DNA of 64,000 nucleotides from Triglochin maritima (GCA_963682175.1 OY821790.1:1500501-1564500); one strand, 5' to 3'. Numbered from the stretch's first letter, positions 21,943 to 33,493 are shown. Notes: generated from the sequence alone by a model not told the origin. Numbers and translations are program-made.

Positions 21943-23153
21943 CCTGAGGACTTGAATCAACCACTCTTGTTTGGACGATTCGAGTGGATTTAATTTGTGT
22001 TTTGTAGTTTTCCTTTGTTTCTGGAGACGTGGAGTCATCAGGAGGAACGCCTAGAGAAGTTTGGAGTCAATCTGAGCACTTCAGACCGCCAATCAGCGGC
22101 CTGAGACCGCCAATTGGCGGTCTGGTAAGCTCTGTTCGCTCGCTTATTTCTTTGGTCTATTTTCATAATTGATGTAGTGATCTGGGATTTAATTTGGCAT
22201 GTTTTGACTTATAGTTTGTTCCCAGATCCATAATCAACCTCCTTTAAGCAACTTGGACCCTAAAACTCAAAGCAAAAGATTAGGCATTTTTTTTTGTGTT
22301 TAGGCCATGCATCATGTATGTGACTTAGGCATTTAGATTGTCTTTTATCTTAGCTTTATTTTCTGTTGCTGAGAGCTGGCGTGAGGTACGCACCTTCTAC
22401 TCTCATTCATGCATTTCATATGAACATGCATTAGTTAGTAGGAAGTGCATTGCAACAAGTGTGAGTTGAGCGTTGTTTGGAGAGTTGATTGCTAGATTTA
22501 GGACTCCAAAACGCTACTAAGGAGGGGCTGTCCCATAAAAGATAAGGTGGGGGATTTCATCACCCTTTCCTTCGCCCCAAAAACCACACTAATCAAGAGC
22601 CTATATTAAAATCAAGTAGACATTGGCCCTAAGGATCTTGGACGCATTAGGAGAGTGATCCGGTCCCGACCGTCATGACCTGATCGGCGTTGCCCACTTT
22701 GTCGATAGTAAGAGAGACGAGATCCCCGGATCTTGGCTCACTTGCTGGGCTTTGTGGCCCTCGTTGTAGGGAGGTGAGTCGTGTTGAGGCCGTGTGACCT
22801 CGCAGTTAGGCGTCGTCTAGCTGTAAGGACCTATAGCGACCTTAGGATTGTTTGAGCCTTGTTTGCTTGTGTGCTTCTACCTGTACCCATCCGCCGTAGC
22901 TTAAGGACTTCTTCCCTTCTCTCCTGAGTCATTCTTTCTCTCCTGTGTTCCCTCGTCTTCTCTTCTACGTACATTCTTCATTAGAAGAAAAAAAAGAAAA
23001 AAAAGGAAGTTGTGGTTTGTGTGTGCACCTTTGTGCATGCTTTCGTGGACACGAGACGAGAGTGGTCGTTTGACGAGGAGCGTTGTCAATCCGGCTTCGG
23101 TCATCGATTTCTCGACACCTTCCTCCTCTCGTGTCGCACGTAGTTTGGGTCCA
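21943..23153 (+). other. E2 leader, with LTR-PBS junction deletion
   Basis: After GAAATA the sequence goes straight to CCTGAGGAC, which aligns with the last bases of the PBS and the following leader of E1 (CCGGGGAGG). About 32 bp, including most of the tRNA-Asp primer site, are gone. The rest matches the E1 and E3 leaders: TTTGGACGATTCGAGTGG, the palindrome pair (22083-22123), CTGGCGTGAGGTACG (22376), the GGGGGATTTCATCACC block and GGCGTCGTCTAG. No ORF is credible before the gag start. Confidence 0.8.
22083..22130 (+). promoter_or_regulatory. Leader palindrome pair with splice-donor-like site
   Basis: An imperfect palindrome (AGACCGCCAATCAGCGGCCT) is followed by the perfect 20-bp palindrome at 22104-22123, the same sequence as in the LTR. 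CTG|GTAAGC (cut after 22124), a good splice donor, follows at once. E1 and E3 have GTGAGC at the same place. Confidence 0.7.
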
Positions 23154-26100
23154 ATGGCTGCTAATTTCCATGAGGAGGAGCAGTTGCTGGACCCACCTGT
23201 TCCACCTGTGCTTCCAGTTGTCGTTGCCATACCTCTTCGTGATCGATGCTACCCGAGCCGTACAGCTCTGCCCTCATGCATCGTATTGCCAGAGGCAAAT
23301 GGGAACCATTTTGAGGTCAAGCCTCAGTTTATTTCCATGCTCCCTCATTTCACTGGGAAAAGTGACCCCTATATCTTTCTCAGGGAATTTGAGGAGGTCT
23401 GTGCTATGTTCAAACTGCAACAACTTAGCACAGACTCCATTCATCTTAGGCTTGTCCCCTTTGCACTTAAGGATGATGCCAAGAAGTGGTTGTACAGCAA
23501 CCAGGCGAATGCCTTCAGGACTTGGGATGAGTTTCAGTCTGCATTCCTCAAAAAGTATTTTCCAAATCATCAGACTCAAAAATTGAGGAACGAAATCAAT
23601 TCGTTCTATCAACATGAGACCGAATCATTTCATGCATACTTAGAGAGGTTCAAGGAGCTACTATCCTCATGCCCTCACCATGGCATTGAGTTGTGGCACC
23701 TGTGTCAGATTATCTACGAGGGTCTTCACATTCCATCTAGAACGCTCCTTGAGTCCATGTGTCAAGGAGAGTTCTTGGGAAAGGATGAAAGGGAGGCATG
23801 GGCTTTCCTAGAAGACCTCGCCGAGAAAACAATGCAATGGGAGAGTGTGAGAGAACCACCTGCATCATCTAGTATAGGAGCGAGGATCGCGAATGCAAAC
23901 TCGACTAGATCGGGTTCCGCATTTGCTGTCGATTCCACTACGGCCACCGAGGCGCGCATGGCGGCCTTAATGCGCCGTATGGATTCGATTGAGCTCCAAA
24001 ACCAGCACGATGTATCTCATGTGTCTGCATCTGGTTCAGTTCCATGTCATTTATGTGGTAGGATAGGTCATATAGGGGGTGAGTGTGCATCCATTCCTCC
24101 TGAGATGGAACATGTAAATGCCATCTATGATAGATCCAGGAATGACCCATATTCATCATCATATAACCCTGGATGGAGGAACCACCCTAATTTTTCATGG
24201 AACCATAACAACGCCCCAGGTGGTCCTTCAAACTTTTCTCGACCACCTAACCGACCACACTACCCTCCCATGCATTCACAGTCTCATCAGCCACCCCAAA
24301 GTCAGAATACCAACCAACCAGGTTTCCCAAATTCTAACAACTTGGAAACCCGGTTTAATTCGCTTGAGAACTTAACTCGTGGACTTGAGAACTCTGTAAA
24401 AAACTTTATGTCATCCACGAGTCAAGTTCTCACTTCGAATCAGCAGACCATCAAATCTCTCGAGCTTCAGAAGGGTCAGTTGGCTCAGTCTGTACATGAG
24501 AGAGAGAGAGGGAGTCTGCCTAGCCAACCTGTGGCTAACCCCCGTGCTCAACAGCACTCGAACATGCAAAATGCAAGTTCAAGACCACAGGGGGGGCAAG
24601 TGAACTATGTGGAAGAACCTGTGGACCATGTTAATGCCATTGTGACCCTGAGAAATGGGAAGCAGGTCAACAACCACGTATCACTGCCAGAAAATCCATC
24701 TGTGCCACCCCTTTGTGGGAATGATGGTGAGGAAGAGGCCGAGGGTGAGAGTAATACACCAAAGCCTCCTTCTCCGGCTCCACCCAAGACATACCTACCA
24801 ATAGCTCCTTATCCTAGTAGGTTGTCTAAGAAACAGAGTGACAGTGTGGATAAGATGATGGAGATATTTAAGAAAGTGAATGTCAACATTCCTTTGTTAG
24901 ACATGATTCAACAAATACCTCCATATGCAAAATTCCTGAAGGATCTCTGTACAACTAAGAGGAAAACCAATGTCCCTAGCAAAGCCTTTTTGGCGACTAA
25001 TGTGAGTTCGATCATCTCGAACCCAACATACATAAAATTGAAGGACCCGGGCAGTCCAACAATTTCATGTATCATTGGGGACTCTCGCATTAACAATGTT
25101 TTGCTAGATCTAGAGTCGGCGGTTAACCTCTTACCTGCTTCTGTGTATCAACGATTAAGCCTAGGCACTCTCAAGCCTACGAAAACAACTTTGCAGTTGG
25201 CTGATCGTTCGATCAAAGTCCCGTTGGGGGTCATTGAAGATGTCCTAATCAAGGTCGGTGACTTCATATTTCCTGTTGATTTCGTCGTCCTTGAGACCGA
25301 ACCAATTAAGACTACCCACTCTCAGATTCCATTGATTTTGGGTAGACCTTTTTTGGCGACGTCAAATGCCTTGATCAATTGTCGTACTGGACTCATGAAA
25401 TTGTCGTTCGGGAACTTGACCGCGACATTCCATGTGTTCAATATGGCTAGGCAGCCGGCATCTTCCGAGGACCCCATGGAAGTCAATCTTATCCGGGACT
25501 TGGAAGAAGAATTGGAAGAAGAGTACCCCCCGATTCATGAGAATTTAAATGATTACTTCATGGATGAGTCTGATCATGAAGAGGACGGGGGTGAGTTGAG
25601 CAATGATGTGCATGCTGTTCAGTACATGCGAGCTCCTCCTATCTTACATCTCGAGCTAGATATCACGCCTCGCCTGGAGGAGCCACCCACACCTGAGCTC
25701 AAAGAACTCCCCAAGGAATTGAAACACGTTTTTCTTGGTCCCGATAGGTCATTTCCGGTGATTATTTCATCGACGTTGACTGGTGATCAGGAAGAACGGT
25801 TGATTCAAGTCCTAAAGGAGCACAAATCAGCCATTGGGTGGTCCTTGAGGGACATCAAATGGATAAGTCCCGACGTCGTGCAGCACCACATCTTTATGGA
25901 GGATGAGGCACGACCACGTCGCGACCCACAGAGGCGTTTAAATCCAGCCATGACAGAAGTAGTTAAGAAAGAGATCATCAAGTGTTTAGATCATGGCATC
26001 ATTTTCCCCATTTCGGACAGTACTTGGGTAAGTCCTGTCCAGGTTGTGCCCAAGAAGTCGGGTATCACCGTTGTCCAGAATGACAACAATGAGCTTGTAC

Positions 26101-28601
26101 CCACACGACTTCAAACTGGGTGGCGAGTGTGTATTGACTATAGGAAGTTGAACGCGGTCACGCGTAAGGACCACTTCCCTCTACCTTTCATCGACCAGAT
26201 GTTGGAGAGACTCGCCGGGCACGCCTATTACTGTTTCCTTGATGGTTATTCGGGGTACAATCAAATCCCAGTCGTCCCCGAAGACCAGGAGAAAACCACG
26301 TTCACTTGTCCTTTTGGGACGTTTGCCTATAGACGGATGCCTTTTGGGCTATGCAATGCACCTGCAACATTCCAACGTTGCATGTTAAGTATCTTTTCCG
26401 ATATAGTCGAGAACTTCCTTGAGATCTTCATGGATGATTTCTCGGTTCATGGCACCTCCTTTGATGAGTGCTTGCACCACTTGAGCCTTGTTCTCAAAAG
26501 GTGTTCGGAAACGAACTTAGCCCTTAATTGGGAAAAGTGTCATTTCATGGTCACAAAAGGCATCGTGTTGGGTCACGTGGTATCTTGTGATGGTATCGAG
26601 GTGGATAGGGCAAAGATTGAGCTTATTTCTAAGCTTCCGCCACCCACCTCAGTAAAAGAAATCCGTTCATTCCTTGGACACGCCGGTTTTTACCGGCGAT
26701 TCATTAAGGATTTCAGCAAGATAGCTCGTCCTTTGACGAGCTTGCTTGCTAAAGGAACCTCCTTTGAGTTCACACCCGAGTGCCTGACTGCTTTTGAGTT
26801 TCTGAAGCGTGAGTTGACCTCCGCTCCTATTATTAAGGCACCGGTGTGGACTCTACCGTTCGAGCTGATGTGTGATGCTTCTGATTACGCGATAGGAGCG
26901 GTTTTGGGTCAGAAAGTCGACAAATTGTCTCATGTGATCTATTATGCAAGTCGTACTCTCAATGACGCCCAACTCAACTACTCCGTTACTGAGAAAGAGT
27001 TCCTCGCGATCATATTTGCGTTGGAAAAATTTCGTCAGTACCTCATAGGGTCGCATGTCATCATCTACACTGATCACTCAGCTCTTCGCTACCTTTTGTC
27101 TAAAAAGGATGCGAAACCCCGTCTCTTGCGTTGGATCTTGTTGTTACAAGAATTCGACCTTGAAATACGGGACAAGAAGGGATGCGAGAATGTCGTGGCT
27201 GATCACCTATCTCGCATCCCCATCGATCTTTCACCGGATCCACCGGTGAACGAGTTTTTTCCTGATGAGAACCTTATGGCAATAGCCTCACCTCCCTGGT
27301 TCGCTGACATTGTGAACTATTTAGCAACCGGGGAGGTGCCGGCTCATTGGAGACACAGTGAGACAGCGAAGTTCAAGTCGTTAGTCAAGCACTTCTATTG
27401 GGATGATCCATACTTATTTAAGTATTGTGCTAATCAAATCATAAGGAGGTGCATTCCTGACGACGAGATTCAGAGTGTCTTGTCCTTTTGCCATAAGGAG
27501 GCATGTGGTGGGCACTTCGGTGCCAAGAAAACCGCTGCCAAAGTACTCCAATGCGGTTTTTACTGGCCCACGTTGTTCCAAGACGCTTTTGCATTTTGCA
27601 AAGCTTGCGATAGGTGCCAACGTGTGGGCCGCATTGGTAGACGAGAGATGATGCCACTCAATCCCATCTTAGTGGTAAACATCTTTGATGTTTGGGGAAT
27701 TGACTTCATGGGTCCTTTCCCCGTGTCCCATGGTCACACTTATATCCTGGTGGCGGTCGATTATGTGTCAAAGTGGGTTGAAGCAATCCCCACTCGCACT
27801 AACGATCGCAAGGTTGTGATCAAATTTCTTAAAGAACACATCTTCGCGAGGTTTGGGACACCTCGTTGTATCATAAGTGATCGGGGGACACACTTTGTGA
27901 ACCGATCCCTTGAGGCAGTGCTGAGGAAATACTCCATCACGCACAAGTTGGCCACACCTTATCATCCTCAAACCTGTGGCCAGGTGGAAATTTCCAACCG
28001 TCAACTCAAGCAAATTCTTGAGAAAACGGTTAATGCTTCAAGGAAAGATTGGTCGGTCAAGCTTAATGATGCATTGTGGGCTTTCCGCACTGCATTTAAA
28101 ACCGACCTTGGCATGTCCCCCTACCGGCTAGTTTATGGCAAAGCTTGCCATCTTCCGGTAGAACTTGAGCACCGGGCATTATGGGCAATCAAACATCTTA
28201 ACATGAGTCTTGATGTTTCCGGTGCCAATCGCAAGTTAGACCTCAACGAGTTGGAGGAGTTGAGAAATGAAGCTTATGAGAATGCCAAGATCTGCAAGTC
28301 CCGCACTAAAATTTTCCACGATCGCTTGGTGCGAATCAAAACCTTCGAGGTGGGACAAAAGGTCTTGTTGTATAATTCTCGCCTCCACTTGTTTCCGGGG
28401 AAACTTCGGAGCCGTTGGTCAGGTCCCTTCATTGTTTTAACCATCTCCCCTCATGGGGCGGTTGAGATTCAAAATCCTAGGAATGGGGACGTGTTCAAAG
28501 TTAATGGACAACGCCTCAAACCATACTTGGAAGGGACCACGACAGAGGTCGAGGAGGAAGTCGTGCCTTTGCACGAACTCCCCACGGATGTGGTCACTTG
28601 A
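23154..28601 (+). CDS. gag-pol: E2 Gag-Pol polyprotein
   Basis: One open frame of 1815 codons from [10 protein letters not shown]. The frame is open 48 codons further upstream, but that part reads like leader, so I chose 23154. Order: Gag domain (about residues 60-270, [20 protein letters not shown]), CCHC knuckle [14 protein letters not shown] (298-311), proline-rich linker, protease (about 640-760), RT with [10 protein letters not shown] and FMDDF (Asp1094/1095), RNase H ([12 protein letters not shown], Asp1241; [10 protein letters not shown]), and integrase with an HHCC zinc finger ([18 protein letters not shown]) and D1517-D1576-E1612, giving the D,D-35-E triad. It copies element RNA into DNA and integrates it. 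Odd feature: the protease motif reads DLESA where relatives have DLG; one base (25114) could explain it. No stop or frameshift is present. Confidence 0.95.
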   Translation: MAANFHEEEQLLDPPVPPVLPVVVAIPLRDRCYPSRTALPSCIVLPEANGNHFEVKPQFISMLPHFTGKSDPYIFLREFEEVCAMFKLQQLSTDSIHLRLVPFALKDDAKKWLYSNQANAFRTWDEFQSAFLKKYFPNHQTQKLRNEINSFYQHETESFHAYLERFKELLSSCPHHGIELWHLCQIIYEGLHIPSRTLLESMCQGEFLGKDEREAWAFLEDLAEKTMQWESVREPPASSSIGARIANANSTRSGSAFAVDSTTATEARMAALMRRMDSIELQNQHDVSHVSASGSVPCHLCGRIGHIGGECASIPPEMEHVNAIYDRSRNDPYSSSYNPGWRNHPNFSWNHNNAPGGPSNFSRPPNRPHYPPMHSQSHQPPQSQNTNQPGFPNSNNLETRFNSLENLTRGLENSVKNFMSSTSQVLTSNQQTIKSLELQKGQLAQSVHERERGSLPSQPVANPRAQQHSNMQNASSRPQGGQVNYVEEPVDHVNAIVTLRNGKQVNNHVSLPENPSVPPLCGNDGEEEAEGESNTPKPPSPAPPKTYLPIAPYPSRLSKKQSDSVDKMMEIFKKVNVNIPLLDMIQQIPPYAKFLKDLCTTKRKTNVPSKAFLATNVSSIISNPTYIKLKDPGSPTISCIIGDSRINNVLLDLESAVNLLPASVYQRLSLGTLKPTKTTLQLADRSIKVPLGVIEDVLIKVGDFIFPVDFVVLETEPIKTTHSQIPLILGRPFLATSNALINCRTGLMKLSFGNLTATFHVFNMARQPASSEDPMEVNLIRDLEEELEEEYPPIHENLNDYFMDESDHEEDGGELSNDVHAVQYMRAPPILHLELDITPRLEEPPTPELKELPKELKHVFLGPDRSFPVIISSTLTGDQEERLIQVLKEHKSAIGWSLRDIKWISPDVVQHHIFMEDEARPRRDPQRRLNPAMTEVVKKEIIKCLDHGIIFPISDSTWVSPVQVVPKKSGITVVQNDNNELVPTRLQTGWRVCIDYRKLNAVTRKDHFPLPFIDQMLERLAGHAYYCFLDGYSGYNQIPVVPEDQEKTTFTCPFGTFAYRRMPFGLCNAPATFQRCMLSIFSDIVENFLEIFMDDFSVHGTSFDECLHHLSLVLKRCSETNLALNWEKCHFMVTKGIVLGHVVSCDGIEVDRAKIELISKLPPPTSVKEIRSFLGHAGFYRRFIKDFSKIARPLTSLLAKGTSFEFTPECLTAFEFLKRELTSAPIIKAPVWTLPFELMCDASDYAIGAVLGQKVDKLSHVIYYASRTLNDAQLNYSVTEKEFLAIIFALEKFRQYLIGSHVIIYTDHSALRYLLSKKDAKPRLLRWILLLQEFDLEIRDKKGCENVVADHLSRIPIDLSPDPPVNEFFPDENLMAIASPPWFADIVNYLATGEVPAHWRHSETAKFKSLVKHFYWDDPYLFKYCANQIIRRCIPDDEIQSVLSFCHKEACGGHFGAKKTAAKVLQCGFYWPTLFQDAFAFCKACDRCQRVGRIGRREMMPLNPILVVNIFDVWGIDFMGPFPVSHGHTYILVAVDYVSKWVEAIPTRTNDRKVVIKFLKEHIFARFGTPRCIISDRGTHFVNRSLEAVLRKYSITHKLATPYHPQTCGQVEISNRQLKQILEKTVNASRKDWSVKLNDALWAFRTAFKTDLGMSPYRLVYGKACHLPVELEHRALWAIKHLNMSLDVSGANRKLDLNELEELRNEAYENAKICKSRTKIFHDRLVRIKTFEVGQKVLLYNSRLHLFPGKLRSRWSGPFIVLTISPHGAVEIQNPRNGDVFKVNGQRLKPYLEGTTTEVEEEVVPLHELPTDVVT

Positions 28602-29026
28602 TGTGGTCCATCCCTCCATCTGTTTGTATATATCTTTGCTTTGTTTAAATAAAAAAAAAATTGGAAGACCTATGTGATATTTGCCCCTTCCCTTGATTAA
28701 AAACGCGTTTTCCCCTGACCTACGCATTATTCCAGCAAAGGAAAACGCGTTTCTCTTCCAGATCGCGCCTCCACCGAAACATCTTCCCCAGATCCGCTGA
28801 ACGGACCGCTAATTAGCGGTTTGGAACCGCCGTTCAGCGGTCTGTTGTTCTCCATTTCCGGAGTTTCTTCGTTGGGGTGTTGGATTTGGTATTCTCTGTT
28901 GGTTTCGGGGTTGGGAGTCTGTGGTGCTGCGGGAAACGGCGTGCGGTGGTCTGTTCTCCTCTCGCGCCGTGTTCGTCCTCGCCGTCGTGTGCCTCGCCGC
29001 TAAAGCTCGCCAAGGTAGGTTCAGGT
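28602..29026 (+). other. E2 inter-ORF region with palindromes
   Basis: About 425 bp follow the pol stop. ACCGCTAATTAGCGGT at 28805-28820 is a perfect 16-bp palindrome, and a second imperfect one (ACCGCCGTTCAGCGGT) lies at 28827-28842. This is the third site in E2 with the same palindrome pair. A splice acceptor for the 3' ORF may lie here, but I see no strong polypyrimidine tract. Confidence 0.7.
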
Positions 29027-29920
29027 ATGGCCAGCCATCATTTAATTCCAGAACTCAATTTTGCCTCCCGGATTCGCGAATTCGGAGAACCCTTCTACGA
29101 TCGAATCGTAGCTAAAGGGTTGTACCATTTATTGTATGAGGGCGATGAATCCATGTACGTAGAGCCTCTCGTACATGAATTCTTTGCTAAACTCGAGCGT
29201 GACCAGACCGGTCCACTCGAGTTCAGTATCACTCTCAGAGGGGTGAAACACACCGTGACACCCCAGCTAATCTCCGACGCGACTGGGATCCCCTTGGTTG
29301 ATGAGTTTGCACCCACCCACGATATCAATTTTTATCGATCTATGCTTGGGCGTGGGCAGCCTATTTCATCACATGGGGGAGTACCTAATGCGCACATTTA
29401 CTCCAATGTGCACATTGTAGCCAGGTGGGTATGTAGAAATGTGTTGGGCCAAGAGCGGACCTCCACATTTTTTACACCTAGTTTGCGAATCGTGTATAGT
29501 CTGATGGACGGTTCACCACACTGCATTTGTCGAACATTGTTCGACGTTTTAGTGAACGCCAGGCTGAAAGATATACACTGTTTGCCAACTCTGGTTACCA
29601 AATTGTGTGGCATGTTGGACACCCCACAATTTGAGCGCATGCTGAGGCGCCAAGGCACCGACCTCGAGGTAGCGAAGATGACCCCGTCATTTCGCCATTG
29701 CCTTCCTGAGGCATGGGTGCCTGACTATATGGAGGAGGATGTTAGGGCCAGTTCCTCAAGCTCGTCTGTGAGCTCAGGAATGCTCTTTAACACCGACATT
29801 TCTGAGATGGCGGTCGAGCAGCAGAGCGTCATCTTAGCCAAGCAAAACCGGAAGATCTATAGGAAGTTGTCGGCTCTGGAGAGAGGTGCCTCTTCAGGCA
29901 CTTCTGGCCGTCGTCATTAG
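29027..29920 (+). CDS. E2 3' ORF in env position, 'putative plant transposon protein' type
   Basis: 297 codons from MASHHLIPELNF. The frame is open further upstream to 28877, but the sequence there is low-complexity. The segment LVHEFFAKL...ITLRGVKHTVTPQLISDATGIPL fits the pattern of the plant transposon protein domain (EFYANL...V.G....t...I...LGIP) common in Athila/Tat accessory ORFs. The C-terminus has a serine run, then a helical AVEQQSVILAKQNRKIYRKL segment that could be a coiled coil. I see no signal peptide or membrane span, so it does not look like a fusion glycoprotein despite its env-like position. It was probably expressed from a spliced or internally initiated RNA. Function unknown. 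Confidence 0.8.
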   Translation: MASHHLIPELNFASRIREFGEPFYDRIVAKGLYHLLYEGDESMYVEPLVHEFFAKLERDQTGPLEFSITLRGVKHTVTPQLISDATGIPLVDEFAPTHDINFYRSMLGRGQPISSHGGVPNAHIYSNVHIVARWVCRNVLGQERTSTFFTPSLRIVYSLMDGSPHCICRTLFDVLVNARLKDIHCLPTLVTKLCGMLDTPQFERMLRRQGTDLEVAKMTPSFRHCLPEAWVPDYMEEDVRASSSSSSVSSGMLFNTDISEMAVEQQSVILAKQNRKIYRKLSALERGASSGTSGRRH

Positions 29921-29983
29921 TCCGGTACACCCTATCCATGCATTGACACCATTTTGCCATACATTGAGGACAATGCATGGATT

Positions 29984-29997
29984 AGGTGTGGGGGGGT
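29984..29997 (+). other. Internal polypurine-tract-like G-run (E2)
   Basis: AGGTGTGGGGGGGT is preceded by ATTGAGGACAATGCATGG. It is nearly the same as the tract next to the 3' LTR but lies 1.25 kb upstream. E3 (45102) and E4 (63831) have it at the same place after their last ORF. Confidence 0.65.
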
Positions 29998-31096
29998 GTT
30001 TTCACGTTTGTACATAGTTTGTGTCTTTTTTTTTGTTTTGTTGTTTTCTTTTGTGTGCATTGTTAGGGTCATGTTAGTGTGCCGCATTTAATATCGATAT
30101 ATCTGCTTGCCATGATCCTTGGGTGACTTGTCTTCTTTTGCTTGCCTAGTGCTTTAAAATTTTCACATTTCTTTCAAAATCTTCATATGTTTGCGAAAGA
30201 AAATGTTTTTGTGGGTTTTGCGTGTGTTTAGCATGTGCAAAACCGTTGAGAGGCAAAGTAAAAAGAAAGCTCCCAAAATTGTCTTGAACTTGATGCATTA
30301 GGATTTCTAGTTTACTGGCTTTAGGTCTTATCGAGTCGTTAGGATGCACCCCGGTTTTCCCTCGGGGGGCGTGTAATCATAAGGGTTTCAGTACTCAAAC
30401 ATTTAAAGAAGTCCACCCTGAACCTAGTGAGTCAAATAATTCGTGTCTGTTAGTATAAGGAAGTTTGTCGTAGTCAAGGGCCCTTAATCTCTTTTTGTGA
30501 AACTTAAGTGTAGGGGTTTTGGTTCCCATATAGATAAATAAATAAGTGGTGTTCTCTCTTCTCGCACGGCTCCTATCACTCGGGAAAGTAGGTCTGAGGG
30601 GACTTTGTGCCTGGTGCTTTCGAGTCATCTGACTTGGGATGCACCGACCGAACTCCCGTTACACGGGTGGTAGGGATCGCCCTATGTGGAGATTTGGGGG
30701 AAGGTGTACGTGATAGTGTAAGTCCTCATAGGCAATGATGCACAAAACCTGACCCTGGGAGAATCAAACACCAACCAATAAAATGCTCCAAAGAAAAAAA
30801 AGAAAAAAAAAGAAAAAAAGAGAGTCAAATAAGAACCAAAATGGACTTTACACGTTGTATCACATTCAGAAGTTAAGGTTGCCGATGTCTTTCACTTAAC
30901 TCCTTAGTTAACTCTCACGAATAACTCATTAGGCTAGGTGTGTGGACTGATTACATATATAGAGTCGACCCGTAGTATTACCGCATCCCATGATCGACAA
31001 AATAAGTCCAACGAGTCGTGTAGCTAGATTGATTAATGCATCTTGTTCGGATTTTGTGGGTATATCCGCTGAAAACCCTCAGGAGACAACACTCCT

Positions 31097-31148
31097 CCTC
31101 CTTGGCGACAAGGAGGTTTAACGGCTTGTTGCACATGCTAAGTGCAAC
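31097..31148 (+). other. Two perfect stem-loops near 3' end of E2
   Basis: CCTCCTTG-GCGA-CAAGGAGG (31097-31116, 8-bp stem) and GTTGCAC-ATGCTAA-GTGCAAC (31128-31148, 7-bp stem) lie about 100 bp before the polypurine tract. In E3 the second is kept perfectly (46190-46210) and the first has a shorter stem. Confidence 0.7.
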
Positions 31149-31234
31149 CGTGATTCCTACGAAAGTGAGTTAGGATTTCTTGTTTTTTCGTATGCTTTTC
31201 TCTTTCTTTGTTTTGCTCGGGACTAGCAAAAGTT

Positions 31235-31249
31235 AGGTGTGGGGGTATT
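31235..31249 (+). other. Polypurine tract of E2
   Basis: AGGTGTGGGGGTATT directly precedes the 3' LTR start TGATTGAC. It is the expected plus-strand primer. Confidence 0.85.
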
Positions 31250-32648
31250 TGATTGACATCATTTCATGCTCATATTTGTATCTTATATCCATTATCTTTC
31301 ACCTAAACAATGCTATGTCACGAGTTTTATGTTTAGTTTTCAGGAATAAATAGGTTTGAAGAGATGAAGCATAAAAGGACCCAAAAGCTGTGAAAAAGGA
31401 CTGAATTGTGAGATCTGGGGACCAAGATGCAAGGAAAAAGGACCTGATTGCAAGACAGAAGGACCTAAGAGCAAAACAGAATACTCCACACCATCATGGG
31501 GAGTATTTTACCAATTCGATTCGGGTCGGAGCTCCAACAAGTCAAGTAACCGCATCCAAGACCAACAATACCATCCAGGAAAGCCTCCAAGAAAGCCCAG
31601 ACGAATCCGGACCCTGTAGACCGCCAATTGGCGGTCTGGAACCGCTAATTGGCGGTCCAGGTGGATCCGAATCCGTTTAGCTTTTTCTGGTGTGTGTATT
31701 AGAGCGTGCTTATTCTATTTATGGTATTTGTTTAGTCCCACATCGGGGGATTGTCCCGGTTTAGCTTTTTCCATGGCTATAAATAGAACTCTTCACCTTC
31801 CATTGTAATTACTCCATGCTTGTGGCCATTCTCCCTAATTGAAGTGGAAGCCTTGAAGCAAGAAACTCAATAGGGAGATGCTACTGGTCTTGTGAGTCTT
31901 CAATTAATAAAATTTTCTTTGTTTTGTGCTTCTTTTATTGTTGATGCATGTTTTAGTTTAATTGTCTTTTATTAAATCTAGCTTAGTTAATATGCCTTCT
32001 TATTTTAGTGTAATAGTTAGGGTAATGTGTAGTGAGTAAAACCACTCCCCTTTTGGGGGGTGGAGATGATTATCATATATGCAATTAAGGAAGGAAGGAT
32101 GTTTATGTTAAAATGTGTTGGTTAATATGAATGCATACTTGCTTGTTAGAATAGAACACTTCACTAGATGGGTTTTGCCATGATAAGTAGACACCTCCCA
32201 TACTTGTTTAGTTTCTTAAATAACCAGCTTGTGTTTATGAATGTTAATCAAAATAGGTTAGTGATTTAATTGATGGGTTTTGCCATGATAAGTAGACACC
32301 TCCCATACATTCAAACACTACCTACACTTGTGCCTATAGGAAGATATTTTTGCCTCCTTATTGTGTATGTGTAGTCACTCCACCCCCTAAGGGGTCTCTC
32401 TCTCTTACTGATTTCTCCATAGTGTCAAGTTTCTCTAGCTTAGTTGAAGTATTCGTTTGTTTTGTTTCCTTCGCATTTGCTTCTTCGTGTTACCATAGTT
32501 TAGGTTAGCATAAACAACTTTCTTCCATCTTTCTTTGCCACTTGATTTCTGATAAGCAAGAGCAAGCTCACCTCCCTGAGGACGACCCGTACTTGCCACC
32601 GCTTCATCGCGGCCGTGCACTTGCGGTAGAAATATAAAACGTTCAACA
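31250..32648 (+). repeat. E2 3' LTR
   Basis: 1399 bp, starting TGATTGACATC and ending AAAACGTTCAACA. Palindromes at 31618-31660, TATA box at 31778-31785. It has 14 more bases at its end than the 5' LTR. The right flank (CCAATTGACTGAGAAGG) is the coiled-coil region of copy B. Confidence 0.92.
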
Positions 32649-33133
32649 CCAATTGACTGAGAAGGACAACCGACTGAGAAAGGAGGTCCAACTCGCTTAG
32701 AAGGATGCCCGGTTGGCTGAGAAGGATGCCAATTGGCCGAGAAAGAGGACCAGCTGAGAAAGAAGGAGGTCCAACTTGCTCAGAAGCATTCCCGGTTAGC
32801 TGAGAAGGATGCTCAATTGGTCGAGCAGGAGGACCAACTGAGAAAGAAGGAGGTCCAACTCGCTCAGAAGGATGCCTGGTTGGCTGAGAAGGATGCCCAA
32901 TTGGCCGAGCAGGAGGACAAACTGAGAGAGAAGGATGCCTAGTTGGCCGACAAGGATGCCCAGTTGGCCGAGAAGGACAGGGACTTGGCTGAGAATGACT
33001 TGTTACTGGCCCAAAAGGATAGGGAATTGGGGCAGAATGACAACCAAGGAGTCGATGTGCACGATGGATCAAAAACTACGGACTCTTTAGTACAAGGATC
33101 GGTCTACGAAGAATCTATGGTTATACTCTATTA
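32649..33133 (+). pseudogene. Heptad-repeat coiled-coil segment (copy B)
   Basis: Tandem heptads as in copy A, but arranged as a higher-order unit of about four heptads (QLAEKDAQLVEQEDQLRKKE pattern), used roughly three times. The frame is split by a stop at 32940 and by shifts near 32700. It ends GSVYEESMVILY, equivalent to the end of copy A. The 5' part of the gene (DUF1985 region) is absent because E2 lies there. Its divergence from copy A in unit order suggests old paralogues, not a recent duplication. Confidence 0.72.
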
Positions 33134-33175
33134 ACTCTTTTTAAATTTAGTTTTGTGTCCCTGTCGTGACCAGAT

Positions 33176-33365
33176 AATGTCCACATAATGTCCAGGAAAA
33201 TGGGTCCAAAAATTAGTCCAGATAATGTCCCGAAAAAGAGATAGACCATACTGTGTCCAAATTGAGATCAAACTCTATCCAGAATGAGTGTGAATAGGCT
33301 CAGACTGTGTGTCCCAATGCGGTCCAGATGACGTCCAGGTTGCGTCCAGTGTCCAGAATATGTCC
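33176..33365 (+). repeat. TCCAG-rich degenerate array 4
   Basis: About ten GTCCAG-like motifs in 190 bp, at the same position relative to the coiled coil and the next ORF as array 3. Confidence 0.72.
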
Positions 33366-33493
33366 ACACAATCTTAAAAGATTCATAATTCAATTGCTTG
33401 ATTGTTGACCAATTATCAATTGCAAGGCATTAAGAGCTGGTATTTTAATTCTAGAATTTAACACTCGTTCCTTACAATTAACATGCTAAAACA

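Larger units (their letters stand above)
29921..31249 (+). other. E2 3' untranslated tail
   Basis: About 1.3 kb of non-coding DNA is strongly matched by 44751-46328 in E3, although the two elements differ in coding content. It includes an internal purine tract (29984), the block CTCCCAAAATTGTCTTGAAC (30270), an A-rich run (30795-30830), two stem-loops (31097-31148) and the final polypurine tract. Short open frames on either strand lack support. Confidence 0.8.
20558..32648 (+). mobile_element. E2: near-complete Athila-lineage LTR retrotransposon
   Basis: The 12.1-kb element has 5' and 3' LTRs that align without gaps over 1385 bp and differ at only three sites (20651, 20962, 21781), so it is very young. 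Internal order: leader, gag-pol, 3' ORF in the env position, roughly 1.3-kb tail, polypurine tract. Two defects stand out. The LTR-PBS junction is deleted, and the protease active site carries DLE. Flanks do not match: GTGTT on the left in gypsy-2, CCAAT on the right in the Ulp1-type copy B. It may therefore be a recombinant of two insertions. Confidence 0.93.

Noticed and set aside
29005..29027. Mini-intron or splice acceptor (GTAGGTTCAG) just before the E2 3' ORF
   Set aside because: Far too short for an intron, and no polypyrimidine tract precedes the TTCAG.
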